NCBI GenBank assembly: GCA_012295275.1
Contig: CM022670.1
Span: 37,693,751-37,757,750, forward strand
Reading direction: 5' to 3'
DNA: 64,000 nucleotides
DNA from: Chrysomallon squamiferum
Taxonomy: Eukaryota > Mollusca > Gastropoda > Neomphalida > Peltospiridae
Both the position numbers and the translations under genes were made by a program. Numbering within the stretch: position 1 is the stretch's first letter; each line of letters starts with the position of its first letter. Under the pieces are notes generated by a model that was given only the letters and a program-made list of their open reading frames with translations, was not told the origin of the DNA and made no database searches. Below, one piece after another: positions 24,121-38,522 of this stretch.

Positions 24121-26083
24121 AATTCTAAGCAACAAATTCTAAGCAACAAATTAAATATTTTCGTAACAATGTCATAATTTTAGATTTTAAGATTTTGATG
24201 GAAAAAATGCATTAATGCTAAACAACCCCAGCAGAAAATAATCATGATTGTGTAATGCTTAAAATACTTCTTTCAATACCCTTTTGAAGACATGGGTCAA
24301 GTTTACTCATATATATTTGTGATTACCCATAGGCAGCTCTGCATATCTTAGCAAGCAAACACATAAAGATGGGAATGATATCAGTTTCAGAATATTTATA
24401 TTTACATAACTCAGAATTACCAAAATATGCCTTAATCCCCAAGTCAGTATTATTAAAATTTGTTAAATTTGTCATAATATGAAATTTATTCCTAAAGAAA
24501 ACATGTTTGTTAGTATTTATCAATTTAAAAAAATATATATATATATATTAAATAAAATTTAAAAACAATCCATTTTAGATATGTGTTTTTTATGACTCTT
24601 AATAAATGCTTCATTAAACAAGGTGTTTTCTTTGTTTTTTTAAAACCAATAATTTGTGATATGTAGAGATAAATTTCAGTAAATTTTAAAAACTTCAAAT
24701 GAGTTTGTTGAATAAACTAGGCATTTTGATTTAAACTTAAAAGAAATAAAAAAATCTTAAAAAATTAAGATTTTTTTAAAAATTTCAATAACATTTTGAA
24801 AATGAGAGAAAAATTTAATAGTGTTGCAGTACATTATAGTTTAATCTTTTTCTTTTTTAATGACAGCTGTTATGGGAAATTTAATTATACAAGCAAATTA
24901 ATTGGTTTTTTAATACTAAAAGTAACTATCTTATAACAATTAGATTTATTTTAAAATAGTTTAAAAAATATATATATTAATAGAAAATAAAAATATATAA
25001 TAATAACAAAAATAATAATAATAAAATGTAAGAGAAAATACTCTTATAACTTTACCATAACAATTTGTGTAACCATTTAATACTAAATAATTAAAAAAAT
25101 AACTCACAAAACAATAATGAAAAAATACTAGTATGATCTCTTAGCATGACATTTCATGTGATCTTTAAATTTAGAAGAAAAAGTGGATATTGTATATTTA
25201 AAATAAAAAAAAAATTAAAATTTATAAGTAAAAAAACTAAAATTATAAGTAGTTATAAACTCTGTTATTTATTAAACAAGTAATTTCTGAATGTTAATAT
25301 CAAAAGAAATTAATGAAAGCAAAAATAAAGTATATAAAAGAGAGAATAAAATAAATACATAATATTATAATTTATTTGTTGTATAATTTGTTAAACTTGC
25401 TTGCTGTTTTACCTGAACATTTATTTTGAATGCAATAACTGTTACTAATTACAAAAAGAAGTAGATAAAATAAGGTTCTAAAAAAACGTCTTTACTTAGT
25501 AAGCAGCAACACTATAGTATTGAAATACAGTAAAGGTCACCAGTGTTTACAACTCTAAAATATTCCATGTATTTATTACACAATTTCATAAGGAATTTGT
25601 TTACCACTTACAAATTTGACTAAATAAAAAATACCTAATGAACTGCAGGAATTTAGAATTTTTTGGTTTAAAAATGTTTTTTTTTTTTAATTCAGTTCAT
25701 GTTACTATTATTCAGCTCAGTATGAATTTGCATCAGTGTTTATCAGATTTTGTTTGATTTTGTAACGTTCCTTGGCATTTTATATGAATTTTACAGAAGA
25801 CAAGAAAATATATTTCACAGCCATAGAATAATGGCTATAAAGGTAAACAGCCCAATATTGGCATCAAGTGTGATTGATTCTAATTCATTGCTCATCATGC
25901 ACAGTGCTTTTCCCATTTTATTTCAGTCTGATGCCATCTTAAAGAGAATTTAAAATAATTTTTTTTTTTTTTTTAAATTACCTCTGATAAAATGTTTTTT
26001 TTTGTTTGATGCAGATTTATGGTTTCATTTCAATCTTTTTCAGATTTATTTTCAGTTCAGACAGTAGTAGAGCTGTTGTCATA
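22054..26083. other. Intergenic or 5' intron, no supported exon
   Basis: Mostly AT-rich with (AC)n near 23820-23840, (AT)n near 23899-23925 and 24083-24113, and A/T tracts. A small GC-richer island at 22635-22700 holds GACGTCAC and CTCCGCCATTGC, and a possible donor ACGAG|GTAATT follows base 22520. These could mark a second promoter or noncoding exon for the downstream MBT gene. I see no conserved coding sequence. Confidence 0.4.
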
Positions 26084-29000
26084 ATGGATAGTGTTCCTAT
26101 AGCAGAAGATGATGTTTCTGAGCCACCTGCAGCAAAAAAACCTAAAATTGAGGTTCCCAGCAACTCAGATCTGGCCACCACGAAGCCATCATGCATAACC
26201 AACAATGATGTCAAGAACTGTGTAACTGTGACCACAGCAGAGAATTGTTCCAATTCTGATTCTGCAGAGAGTACCGCGATGACATCTCCAACAACAGTGA
26301 CTACTTCTGTTAGCTGTGTAAAAACATCCAGCAACAGCGTAACATCCCCAAATCCACAGACTGCCATTAACTGTTTGATGTCACAAAATACACAGGCTGC
26401 TGTTTCTAACTGTGTGATGTCGACAAATTCACAGGCTGCTGTCACCAGTTGTGTGATGTCACCAACTTCGCAGGCTGTCGTCACTAACTGTGTGACATCA
26501 GCAAATGTGCAGAGTGTTGCCACTAACAGCATAACATCCCCAAGTCTTCAGACTGCTGCTGCCACCAGTAGTGTGACATCGCCAAATCTTCAAGCAGTCG
26601 TCAGCAACTGCGAAACATCGAAAAGTTCACAGCCCACTGTTGCAGTCAACTGTATGACACCTTTAAACCTGCAACCAGCAGTGGCCATCAACTGTGTGAC
26701 AGCAGCAAGTCCACAGCATACAGTTGCCATTAAATTTGTGACAACACCGAATCCTCAGTCTGCTGTTACATGTACAGAAAACAGCTCGACTGCTACTTTA
26801 AACACAAGCTCTGTAACTACAGCAACGACAGCTGACAGTGTTAATGCAGTCACTGCAGCAACTACGTCTATTCCAAGCTCGTTGTCGAATGCTACCACTT
26901 TACCCCCTGGTGGGATCAATTTAACAATAACCAATGGTAATAATATTTAATATGCAGTTATTTATTTATTTTTTTAGTTCAGTGGGTTTCTGAATGTTTT
27001 ATTTGAAAAACTATTGATTATTAGACTTGCATGATTTCTTGGTGTTTCAATTTTAATTATTTTTTACAGTTGCACATATTAATTAAGGCACTTTCAATGG
27101 TATTAAGTTTTTGGAATGATTGTTTGAAAAATGAAGAAAGAAAGAAAGAAAGAAAAAACTAACAATGTATTATTTTCTGTCACACTGTATACTTGAATCA
27201 GAGAAAATTTCATGCCATTATTATTATTAACAAAAACAGTTTTGTTTTAATAATTTCATTCTTAACAATTACATATTTCTCATTTGTTTTAGATCAGAAA
27301 CTAGAGTACATATTTATGTATAACTGTAAATCTTAACTATTTATAATATATTTTAATAATTATTCATAGATTTCCATTTTACAAATTCATCTGATTTATT
27401 TTACTGAAATCATCTTTTAATAATAGAAGAGTGTTTTCATTTCCTTTCTGTTTTAATTATTAGAGAACCAGTATCCCACTTTGACCAAAATAAAATATCC
27501 TGTCATACATCTCAATATTTGCATACTTTATTCAGGTGTTATCAATTTGAAAGGTCAACCTAAGATTGGCACTATTCTACAGCATCCAGGAATACGACCA
27601 GCTCAAATAAGAGCCACTAGCCTTGTGACTAGTCCCAGAGCTACTAATGCCAGTCCTGTAACCATGGTGAAGGGTAATCATCCATCATTTCATTGCTTTC
27701 CAGGTTCAAGAGTGGTATCATACTTTGTGGGATCTGCTGATATTTTCTGCCCTTTATACATTGTTAATTGCAATACCTATTCTGCTTTTGATTTTGAATA
27801 ATTTTATTTTTTAAAGTTTTTCCTCACTCGTTCATTGTTAGTGCATGATCCACATTAATTTTTAATTTATGCACCTAATTGTTGAAGATAAAACTTTTTT
27901 TTATTTTTAAGAGGAATCTTTACTGTTTCTTTGTTAATTAATGATTGTAAAATATTGGTGCAATTAAACTTTTATATGTTCAGAAAATAAAAATTACTGA
28001 ATGCTATGCTTTTCAATAACATTTCACTATTGTTAATTATAAAGAATATAGTGAACAAAATTTGATTTAAAATCTTTACTATGTACTAATACAGAATTTG
28101 AGTTTCTAATTTTTTTTGGTATATTTTAATATATTTATAACACTAAGTGCTAAATGAAGTGTGGTTATTTAATAGGTGCATCTAGACCACAGCTAGTCTC
28201 AGGAGTAGCACCAGCCAGCCACACACAGCTGAAAATACCAAACCCAAGCTCTGCACCCCCTCGACAGACACCGATTAAAACACAGCCCAATTTCTCCGTT
28301 AAAACCACCACTTTGTCCATGAACATTCCTGGACAAACAGCAATTCCTATTCAGACTCTTTCCACAGGACAGAAATCATCTTTGATAGGCATTTCAAAAA
28401 CTGATTCAAATCTCAGACCCCAGATGCAGATAACAGGACAACCTATTCAGATACAGATTCCAGCATCTCAGTTCCAAGTGAATATCGATCCAACAAGACA
28501 CTTGCAGTCAATCGCTGGAGCTCAGTTACATGCGGTTAGTCTTGACCCTACACAAACCATTCAGGTTCCCACATCGGTAGCTGCATCCCAGGACTCCAAC
28601 AGACAGACATTGCAAGAACAGACGATGAGCTCGCATATTTCTCAGTTTCCTGTCACACAGCAAATTCTGTTACCAAGACAGCCTATGACAGTTGGAGTTG
28701 GAATGCCACCACGGTTTGTGGCCAGAGCTGCAACTGCTCTGGGAAGCCAGCCTATAACAGTGCAGACACAGCAAGTATTGTCTGGTAATCAGTCGGTCAT
28801 CCAACCAGCTTCTAATCAACAGGTGACACTTCAGCCAGTGTCATCCCAGGTCACTTTTCAACTGCAGCCACAGACTATGCAGTCTGGCATGCAGCCACAT
28901 CAACAGATTGTAATACAGACCTCACCAGGAATTTCTACAAAATCATCTGGTTCATCAGTTAAAACAACCACATCTGTAGTTGCAGCTGGTTCAAAACTCA

Positions 29001-30164
29001 TTCCTACTACAACAATAAAATCACTTGCCAAATCACCTGGAGGAAAGGTCACTGCCGTGGCTACTGGTAAAGCACCTCGAGGTCGACCTCCTGGATCTGT
29101 TAAAGACCGAACTAAAGCTGCCCAGCTGCTAGTACATCAACAGAATACTAACAGAATCAAACCAGCTTCTGAAACAGAGAAACCAAGGATCGTTCATCCA
29201 GACATGATAAAAACAAAGCCTAGAATCCTGGGACTTGAGAAGAAAAAGATGCTGGAAAAAGTTCAGAAATTCGGTTCACCAACAAAGAAACCAATGACAG
29301 TAGCTGCTTTAACCAAAGAAAGAAAGAATGCAGCATCCATGAGGGCTGGTCCTATGGAAATCCTGCCTCAGGATTCAGCTTCAGTTATAACTTTCGATTC
29401 AAAAACAAATATATCTTCTGAAATAGCTAATATTAGCATGGTCAGAGCAACATCTGAATCATCTTTATCTTCACCACTTATGCAGACAAATAACTTTTCA
29501 GGAGAGTCAGTTATTCAAAAAGATTCTTCAGACCAGAACAAATCACTGGATGCAATGCCAAAGGAGACTGTTTATTTGTTTCATACCAATCAACAGTTGG
29601 CTGCAAAAGACTTATCAGCCTTATCTTTGGTTAAAGAAAAAGAAGCTTCTCATATAGATCAGAATTCTGAACTGGACAGTACTAAAGAAGCAGGGATGAA
29701 AACAGATCAATTTGATTTGTCATCAGCAACAGCAGCAGATATTGCAGATAAGCAAGATGGAGTTCAAGGTGACGGAGAAGAACTGAATAAGGACATTTCA
29801 TCAAAGGATCTGATGGATCAGACTGAGGACAAAGATGATATTGAAACAAAAGATTCAACAGGTGAACCTGAAGGTGACTTTGACATGCTCTCAGCAATGA
29901 CTTGGGAGAATGGCATTGGAACTCTTGAAGGCAGTAATCTCAAGGTATTTTTGTTATTTCTTCATTTTATCATTTACATTCTTCAATTTTTTTATTTGTA
30001 TGTTTTAGGGGATTTTGTTTTTTAATTAATGTTATAATTTTTTATAAATATGCTTACATAACAGTGAAAAATATGTTTCTGTTATTGTATTCTGTCTTGT
30101 GTTTTATTTTGCTTATTGTATGAAGATAGTTTGTAATGTCTTCATATTTAAAGGAATTGGAGGA

Positions 30165-30213
<49 letters not shown>

Positions 30214-33200
30214 ATAATAAATTTTGCCCTAAATTTACAAATCCTGTTTTTGCATAGCACTACATTTTCTTGTGCTTTTAATACCTATACCTGAGAAAAA
30301 TTCACTTAATTCAAAAACCTAAATGATTGATTTGGACATAAATATTTTATTTTATAGTTTCGAATGAATGAGTTTGGTTTCGTGGAGATGGTAACTGATG
30401 ACCTCCTTGAATCAGATTTGTCGGGCAAAAACAAAGATGAAAATCAGTCATTATTGTCTGATGGTGTGTATAAGTTTATCCATTTCTCTGTGAATTGTAA
30501 ACATAAAGAATTAAAAATAATAAAAAAAAAAGATATTTATGTAAATATGTTCTTTACATTTATTCCATACTTTGTCATACATTTTTTTTTTTTTTAGATT
30601 TTCCATTCAGTTAAAAAGTAATGAAGTCTGCACATAATTCTGTTTCAACACACACACACATGCACACACACACACACACACACACACAATGCATAGAAAA
30701 AGTAAAGTTCTGCTAATCATTATTTTTAGATACATCTTTGGCTTCATGACAGTTTTTGTTGTCTTTCTAGGAATGTTGGATTTTTATAAAAACATGTTTT
30801 TACTGATGTTTTCTAACTTTAAAATAATTATTGTCTGTATTTCTCTTTGTTTGTTTTAAATACATGGATCTCAAATTTTTTTTTTTTTTTTATCTTGGTT
30901 GCAAAATTTAAACACAGTGTCTGTTCAGTGGTATCATTATTTGAAAAACATATTGTTTCAGCGGTGAAATCAGAACCCACTGGTAGTCTGACTTGCGAAA
31001 ATTGTGGAATTGTTGGTGATGCGCGAACTTTCTGTAAGACTGGAAGATTCTGCAGTCAGACTTGTGTGGGACGATTTGCAGGGAAGTAAGTAATATTACA
31101 CATACTAAGTGTTAGTTTCTGCCAGTTTTCTGTGCAGTATTCTTTGATTGAACAAGTGCATAACTACATATGAACATACCATTATTTGATTTTATAATGA
31201 GAGTGAAAGTTGCAGTTTCCAATACCTCTGTCTTGCTAATCATAATATTTAGTATAACAAACTAGGCGAAAAAAGATAAAAGTTGAATAAATACTTAAAA
31301 CCTTTTTAATTTTGTAATTTTACTTTGGAAAATTCACTATATTATGATTGTACTGTGATTTTAAAAATTCTTAAATTTATCATTAATAGATGTAGGTGCT
31401 AATTCTTCTAGAAATAATATCTAAATTAGACAGTCTAGATTCTGATCTCCTCTATGTTTTTAAAGTATATCTTAGTTGCAAAAAAAAATAACAATCCAGT
31501 TTGCTGTGTTTTTTTAGTGTGATAGTCAGACTTTCAGTTGTACCAAAATAGATACTTCTCACAGCAAAATAATTTCAAAATATTTTACAATTAAAAAAAA
31601 GTTTTAAATTTAAAATTTAGCTAACATTTTAATTTAAATTTTACAGAAAAAATATCAAAAGACTACAATCATTAGAAAATAATGGAAGTATAGATGAAAC
31701 AGGTTCTCTAACCAAGATTGTAGAAAGACCAAAAATGTTGATGGGTTTGAAAAAGAAGAAACGGAAGTTCTTGCTAGATAAAGATGGAAAGTCTGGACTG
31801 AAGGTCATTATACCTGATGAAGAGGAACTGACAAGAATACCTAACATTCCAGGTAACACAGCCATGACTGACTCAAGACAAAGCAAAACAGACATAATCA
31901 ATAAACATCTTAATGTATTCAAACAGTATTTTTCTAAGATCTTTTTATCATCAGATTAAAGGAAAAAACATCAATAATAACTGTCAAAGATAACTATGGT
32001 TAAATTTAAAAACGAGATTATAAGCTTATTTCTAAAAAAAAATTAAATTGAGAAAATTTTGTAAAATAATCTTTTAAAGAAAACTGCAGATTTTAGGAAA
32101 TTTGCATATTTGTAGGTAAAAAGTGTCGAAACTTTTCTTGGAGCCAGTACCTGAGTGAAACTAATTCCATTGGAGCTCCAACTAAACTTTTCAAAGAAGT
32201 AAGTTTGTACATGCATAAATTATCAAAGAATGATAATATTACAAGAGGCCTTCTTGTAGTCTCTTCTTGTGATTACATTGTGTAAACAAATTATTGTTGA
32301 TAAAGTCTTCAATACTCATGAGGAATGAAGTCTTCCCTCATTATCTGGTTTTGTTTAAAATGTTTTCAGATGCATCTTCTTGGCTATCACTGACATTTAA
32401 GATTTTACTTACTAGATAAGTAATTGTTTTGCAAGAGGTATTAGTTTTAGATCATTTTATGACTTGTTAAAAATGAACTAGAAAACATATTTTTAAATGT
32501 GTAAATAAATAAATATTATTACATCATTTATGTTAAAAATCTACTTTTTATGCTTATAATTACAGAAAGTTGTGTTAATTTTTTTTTCAGCCATTTCCTA
32601 TTGTTATGCATGGAAAGCATGGCTTCAGGGTGGGGATGAGTCTGGAGGGTGTTGACCCTTCCCACCAGTCACTGTACTGTGTTCTGTCAGTAGCTGAGAT
32701 CCAAGGTTACAGACTTCGCCTTCACTTTGACGGGTACTCGGAATGTTACGACTTCTGGACCAATGCTAATTCACCGTTTATTTTTCCTTGTGGATGGTGT
32801 GAAAGAAACGGAAAGACTCTTCAACCCCCTAAAAGTGAGTAATGAATACATTTGGATATGCAATATCAAACATTTTTTTCAGTTGTAATTTCATTTTAAC
32901 ATGTTGAGAAATAATTAGTACAGAACTTGCTACATGAGTACATACGATTTTAGAGCTTCTGGATTATTTCTTGGTGCAGCCAGGTGTCTTTTAACAGTTT
33001 TCTCAAATACCATGATATTAATTTTCCCATCCAAAAGAAAATGTGTATAAAATGTCCCTTATTATTAAAAAAAAGAAGAAGAAAAATCTTGTTAAGCTAA
33101 CATTGTATAACTATTTCTTAATATGTTGATGGTTGATGTTTCTTACAAATAGAATTAACGTTATACTGGATGCTGTTAATGTATTGTTTAATTTCTTTGA

Positions 33201-36200
33201 TTTGAAGACTAAATTTTATTTATTTATTTCCAGATCATTCAAAAGAGTTGTTTACATGGCATAATTATTTTAAAATGTCAAAAGGACAGCCAGCTCCAAA
33301 GAATCTTTTTTCAAATCAGCCAGCTACAGTAAGTTTTTATTTATTTATATTTTTCTATTTTGTCAAATGCATAATGCAAAATATAATTTGAAAAACATTA
33401 TCCGAATAACTGAATAAATCAAAAAGTCCAAACAGACTGAGTCTTTACATGTTAGATGTGAAATATTTGAATATTAAGAATGTTAGTTCATTTCTTTAAT
33501 TATTACATTAGATTCAGAAAATACTGTGTTGAAATCTTTTTTATTTTGTTTTATTTTTTGATTAAAAACATGAATAGTTGAGTTAGATGTCATGAATTAC
33601 TGTGAACTTTCCTTCTTGCTCATTCTCTGTCGATCTTTATTTTTGTTTTTCATTAATTTCTTAACTTTGGTCTCCACTTCTATGAATCTTGAAACTGAAT
33701 AATTAATCAATTTAATGAGAATTTGTTTTCTTCCAGATGGTAACACCTAATGCCTTTCGAGTTGGCGGTAAACTGGAAGCAGTGGACAAAAAGAACCTTG
33801 CTTTGATCTGTGTTGCTACGGTAGCAGACATTCTAGGGGACAAGGTCCTCATTCACTTCGATGGCTGGGAGGACTGCTACGACTACTGGTGTGATATAAC
33901 CTCACCGTATATCCATCCTGTTGGTTGGTGTCAGAAGAATGGAAGAGCTCTTTCTCCACCATTTGGTAATAATTCCTTTGTTGTCTATTTTAAATCTTGT
34001 TTAGCAGATATAGCAAAGACTAAAAATATTTGTTATTGTACCCAGTAGGGGAGCATTAATAAAGTTTTATAGTTTTTGTTTTGTTTTTTGGGGGAAATTT
34101 TGTAATGGATGTTTTAAATAAATTGTATAGTTTTCTGATTCATTAAAAATAAAGTAAAACTCTTCCATATATATATATATATATAAATATTTATTTATTT
34201 ATTATTATTATTTTTTTTAATAGACCTGCATTTTGGACATTAAAATTATAGACCCTAGTTCCCACCTTTATTTAACCAAAGAAAACAAATGTCACAAAAA
34301 GTGATTTAGTGCTCCATTAAAATATTTTTCTGCATCTTTTAAAATTAATTATCAATAGTGAAATAACTTATTTACAGTTAAAAGTAACTGAAAATCTTTA
34401 TATAAAAGTATTAACATTATTTTTCTAGATTGGAAAGAAGTGAAAAGCTTCACATGGGAGGACTATCTGACTGTGACCAAGTCTTCTGCAATTCCAGCCA
34501 GAGCATTCAAACCTGTAAGATTTCAGTGACATATTTATATTGAGATAATTGTTAAATGCAGTTCCAGTGTGGTGCAGATATTTAAACTGCTCTAGGAGAG
34601 CTTGGTATTTGTACCATGTTGAATGTTTTGCTAAATTAATGTGAAATTCATTTAAACAGGGAATTTCCATACTTTGTATAACCACCTAGGTTTTCTAAAA
34701 AAAAAAAAAAAAAATTTACCCCTATTGTGATGAATCAGAAAGACGCTAATTTTGTCAGTAATGGTAGCAGTATCCTTTTTTTTTTGTGTGTTTGTTTGGA
34801 GATAAATTCATGAATTATTGGAAAACTACTTGGTATTTTTAAATGAAATGTATTATGTTGTGTACATAACTTTTCTGAAAAGTTTTGCAAGTGTTTTTAC
34901 GTTTGGAATGTTTCAGAGGAGTCCAGTTGGTTTTGAGGTGGGTATGAAAATAGAGGTGGTCGATCAACGAAATCCAATATTGGTTCGAGTGGCAACGATA
35001 TGCGAGGTGATTGATTACCAGGTGAAGATCCACTTTGATGGGTGGTCAGACATGTACGACTACTACCTAGATGATGACAGTCCAGATATACACCCACCTG
35101 GCTGGTGCGCCAAGACAGGACATGTATTGCAGCCACCATTTAGTGAGCTCATTTTTAAAATGTTAAATATATTAATGGACAGTTTTCATGTATTTTTATT
35201 GATATGTTTTTAAATATGAAACTTTTAGTCATGATGTGTTTTATCGAAACAGGAATCTTGCAACAGAAATCTACTCTTATTCTTTTTAATTAGGTTTTTA
35301 AAAAAAAAAAATTTTTACTTTGAACTTGTATGAACCTAATGAAAATATCTGTAAGGATATAGAGTTGCAATAATAATAATAATTATTATTAGATAATTAA
35401 AACATCAAAAAACTAATTATCTAGTAATAATTCCTTAAACTATAAATATTGTAATTTCAGGCCCATCAGATCTTGTCCACTCTCCTGGTCAAAGTGGATG
35501 TCCAACTCCTGGTTGCAGAGGTAGTGGTCACATCAAGGGTGCCAAATACACTGGTCATCACAGGTTAAATATAAATTTGAATATTAGTTTAGAAATACAA
35601 TGTCAAGCATTGATGCTACAGCTATCTTGAAACTGGAAAAAGTGTATATAATTTATTTGAATAATTATTTGAATAAAAGGTAGTTAGCAGCTTGTTTACT
35701 TCAGAGTTAGAAATGACATATTGAATACGAAGAAAAGGATTTTAATAGATCAAAAAATGTATTGTTGGTGTATCTGTTGGATAATGTCCCATTCTAGAGA
35801 GTGCCCCATGTTTGGGTTGTGTTCAAAGAGTGAACAAATTGCAATCCATTCAGTGGGAAGACACCTTTAAAGCTCATGCTTGATGTGATTAACTTGTTGT
35901 GTAAGATGAAAGCAAATGTTGTCTTTTATAACATCTTAACATGACTAACATTTTATTTAATTATTTAAATGAACATTTTAGAAATGTATTTAGAGAAAAT
36001 GTATACCTGCACAATCAATAAAATATGAATATCCAATGATGCATATATAATTTCTGAACCTTGATCTTTTGTTTCTCTTTCAGTGCCTTTGGATGTCCAT
36101 ATTCTACAGTAAACTTGAACAGAGAACCTACTATTCAAGACAGACTGATGTCCTCTCGCAGTGAGGATAGTGTTTCTCTGCCAACATCAGCCAAAGTTTT

Positions 36201-37687
36201 GTCAGATTCTGAAGGCTGGAACTTTGAAGAACCCAGGTTTGACAGCGTTGCTAAATATTCTATAAAACAAATTTAAAAAAATAATAATGATAGTAATAAT
36301 AAATAAATAAATATAATAATTTTAAAATTTAAAGTTAACCTTTATTATTTTTCTTTTTTTCTTTTTTTTTTTTATCTGTTGCACTCTTTAATCTTGTGGG
36401 GGAGAAAAAGAATTCTGAAATGTTTATTTATAAAGGAATATTCCAGTAAAATTTTAATGTTTGTAATTATTTAATATTATTCTGGTCATTCTGACTGAAA
36501 AAGTGTCCCACTGAAGGCTGTGATGGGTCTGGACACATCACTGGGCGGTTCACTGCTCACCACCGACTGTCTGGCTGTCCACTCAATGAGAAGAACATAG
36601 AAAAATACCAGGAACAAGTGGAGCCTGTCAGAACTTACACCGGAGCAAAACGAGGAAGAAAAAGGTTAGTTATTAAAAAAAAAAAAAAAAAAATTGATAT
36701 TATTACATTTATCTTGTAAAGAAACTTTACATTCTGAAAATTTGTGCTAAAAGTAAAAAGTACACTCATATAAAAAGATTTTTTTTGAATATTCTTAAGA
36801 AAATAAGAAACTTGATAAGAAACATCAGTGAATTAATTAACTTTCATTTATGTTCATTGGTTCATTTATTTTTATTTTTTTCAAAGAATTAGATGTAAAT
36901 ATATAATTGATTACAAGTCAGGTGAATTTTTAAAATATAGAATGAAGACTGAGAAAATGGCTTTTGTTTTCCCCATACCAATTCTTTATTTATAATTTTT
37001 ACTGTTATTTGTCAATTATTATCATTAAGTTCTGTTCTTTTTGTTTAAAAATTTTTTTAAATGTATTTCATTGACCAATGTTTATATTCCAGACATAAAT
37101 TCTTGCACATGGGTGATCGATGTGGCAGGCCACCCAAAATAAAAAGAGAACCCAGAGATCAAACTTGTAAGTTGAAAATCCTTTTTTTATTTTTTATTAA
37201 TTCAGCAAAAAATAAAATAACATGAAACAGTTGGAATACTAGTCAGAAAGTACACCACCTAAATAATTTGTACGATCTGAAGTTTCGAATTACACTATAT
37301 TATAAACCTGTTCAGCAGACATATGATATTTGTATTAAATTAACAATTATAAACATTTTTTTTTGTTCCCAAGTTAAATGTTTTATTCAGATTATAAAAT
37401 TTAAGCTCTTAAATTAATAAAATAAATGTTCTTTGCTGATTTATGTTATAAAATAACAAATATTTTTCTCATTAAAATAATTCATGAATTTGTTCAAAAT
37501 TAGTCATTTGTTTAAAAGCCCAGTGTAAAGTTAGGGAATATGTTTAAATGCAGTTCTTCCAAGAAAAGTAAAGGAATATAATTTTCAGTCTTAATATTTT
37601 TTTCAATGGTTCAGATTTTCCCTCAGTGTACAAACATTATTAAACACTTGAATTAATAAAGAAATAAAAAAGCACATTTTCAATTAG

Positions 37688-37718
<31 letters not shown>

Positions 37719-38522
37719 CAGAAATATAAAAAATGATGGGAATACCAATTTCACACAATACCACACAGTCCTATATCCTTGCTTTAAATGATTAAATAAC
37801 AAACACAATTTACCAGTTCATTACTACCAAGAAAGTAAATATTTAAACAGGTTCTGCACTGATGGATGGTTATTTATTTCAGGGGGTGATGATGATGATT
37901 CTTTGCTCAACGGCATCCATCAGTCAGTGTTTATGTCCTCCATGGTTCCAAACCCAGCCAAGGATTTACCGCTGTGTTGGGAACAACATTCCAAGCTGCT
38001 GCCTGGAGTGGACAAAATCAGAACATCTGATGTTTCCAAGTGGACAATGGATGAAGTAGCCAGCTTTGTGCACACACTTCCTGGATGTAAAGAACAGGGC
38101 AAAGTGTTTAAGGAAGAGGTAAAATATTATCTGATGCTGATATACAGACTTGTCAGCATGCATTTTGGATTAAATACAACATACCTCCACGACTGTTTTA
38201 ATGTATTTATTGTTTTGGTTTTTGTACATATTAGTTTAACTAATTATTCAAAAACATATATGAATAAATAATTTGGTGTAATTTATATTTGGTACTTAGA
38301 AATAACTGTATTTTTGTGCTGATGTGTCTGTCAAACATTTATTTATTTCATACCATTATATATTTCATTTTGTTTGGGTCCTTTTACTTTCAGCAAATTG
38401 ATGGAGAAGCCTTTTTGTTGCTCACTCAGGCAGATATAGTGAAGATAATGAACATTAAACTTGGGCCAGCTCTCAAGATCTTTAACAGCATTTTAATGTT
38501 CAAAAATGCAGCAGAAGTATAG
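26084..38522 (+). CDS. L3MBTL3: L3MBTL1/3/4-type MBT chromatin reader
   Basis: Eighteen coding exons: 26084-26936, 27536-27673, 28176-29944, 30358-30463, 30962-31085, 31647-31852, 32116-32198, 32591-32834, 33234-33328, 33737-33965, 34429-34514, 34917-35142, 35461-35563, 36084-36236, 36504-36664, 37093-37166, 37883-38118, 38394-38522; about 1670 residues. In order: disordered S/T/Q-rich region with 13-15-residue repeats (to about 900), AT-hook ([10 protein letters not shown]), the L3MBTL3-like block [23 protein letters not shown] finger (about 956-997), three MBT repeats (about 1066-1386), two C2HC fingers, a GRPPK motif and a C-terminal SAM domain. MBT2 and MBT3 keep the methyl-lysine cage pattern (D..N and F..W...Y). 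The family reads mono- and dimethyl-lysine in chromatin and generally represses transcription. Human L3MBTL3 (about 780 residues) lacks the long N-terminus. One junction (36236/36504) is out of frame by one base. The start is the first Met of the clear coding exon; a 5' extension is possible. The symbol is approximate because the gene mixes L3MBTL1 and L3MBTL3 features. Confidence 0.9.
26340..26770 (+). repeat. 39-45 bp coding repeat in the MBT gene N-terminus
   Basis: About ten degenerate in-frame units, typified by [13 protein letters not shown] and [14 protein letters not shown], encode 13-15-residue Ser/Thr/Gln/Val-rich repeats. The DNA shows the same period through recurring CACAGGCTG and TGTGTGATGTC blocks. 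Confidence 0.8.
30167..30211. repeat. (ATT)n microsatellite
   Basis: About 15 ATT units in an intron of the MBT gene. Confidence 0.95.
30648..30688. repeat. (CA)n microsatellite
   Basis: CA repeats broken once by TG, in the intron before the FCS-finger exon. Confidence 0.9.

Noticed and set aside
26017-26532. 171-residue minus-strand frame opposite the MBT gene first exon
   Set aside because: Antisense shadow; its regularity comes from the 39-45 bp repeat in the coding strand.
36481-36504. Non-AG (TG) 3' splice site that would rescue the MBT gene frame
   Set aside because: A TG acceptor after 36493 would restore the frame, but such sites are very rare and a one-base assembly error explains the break more simply.
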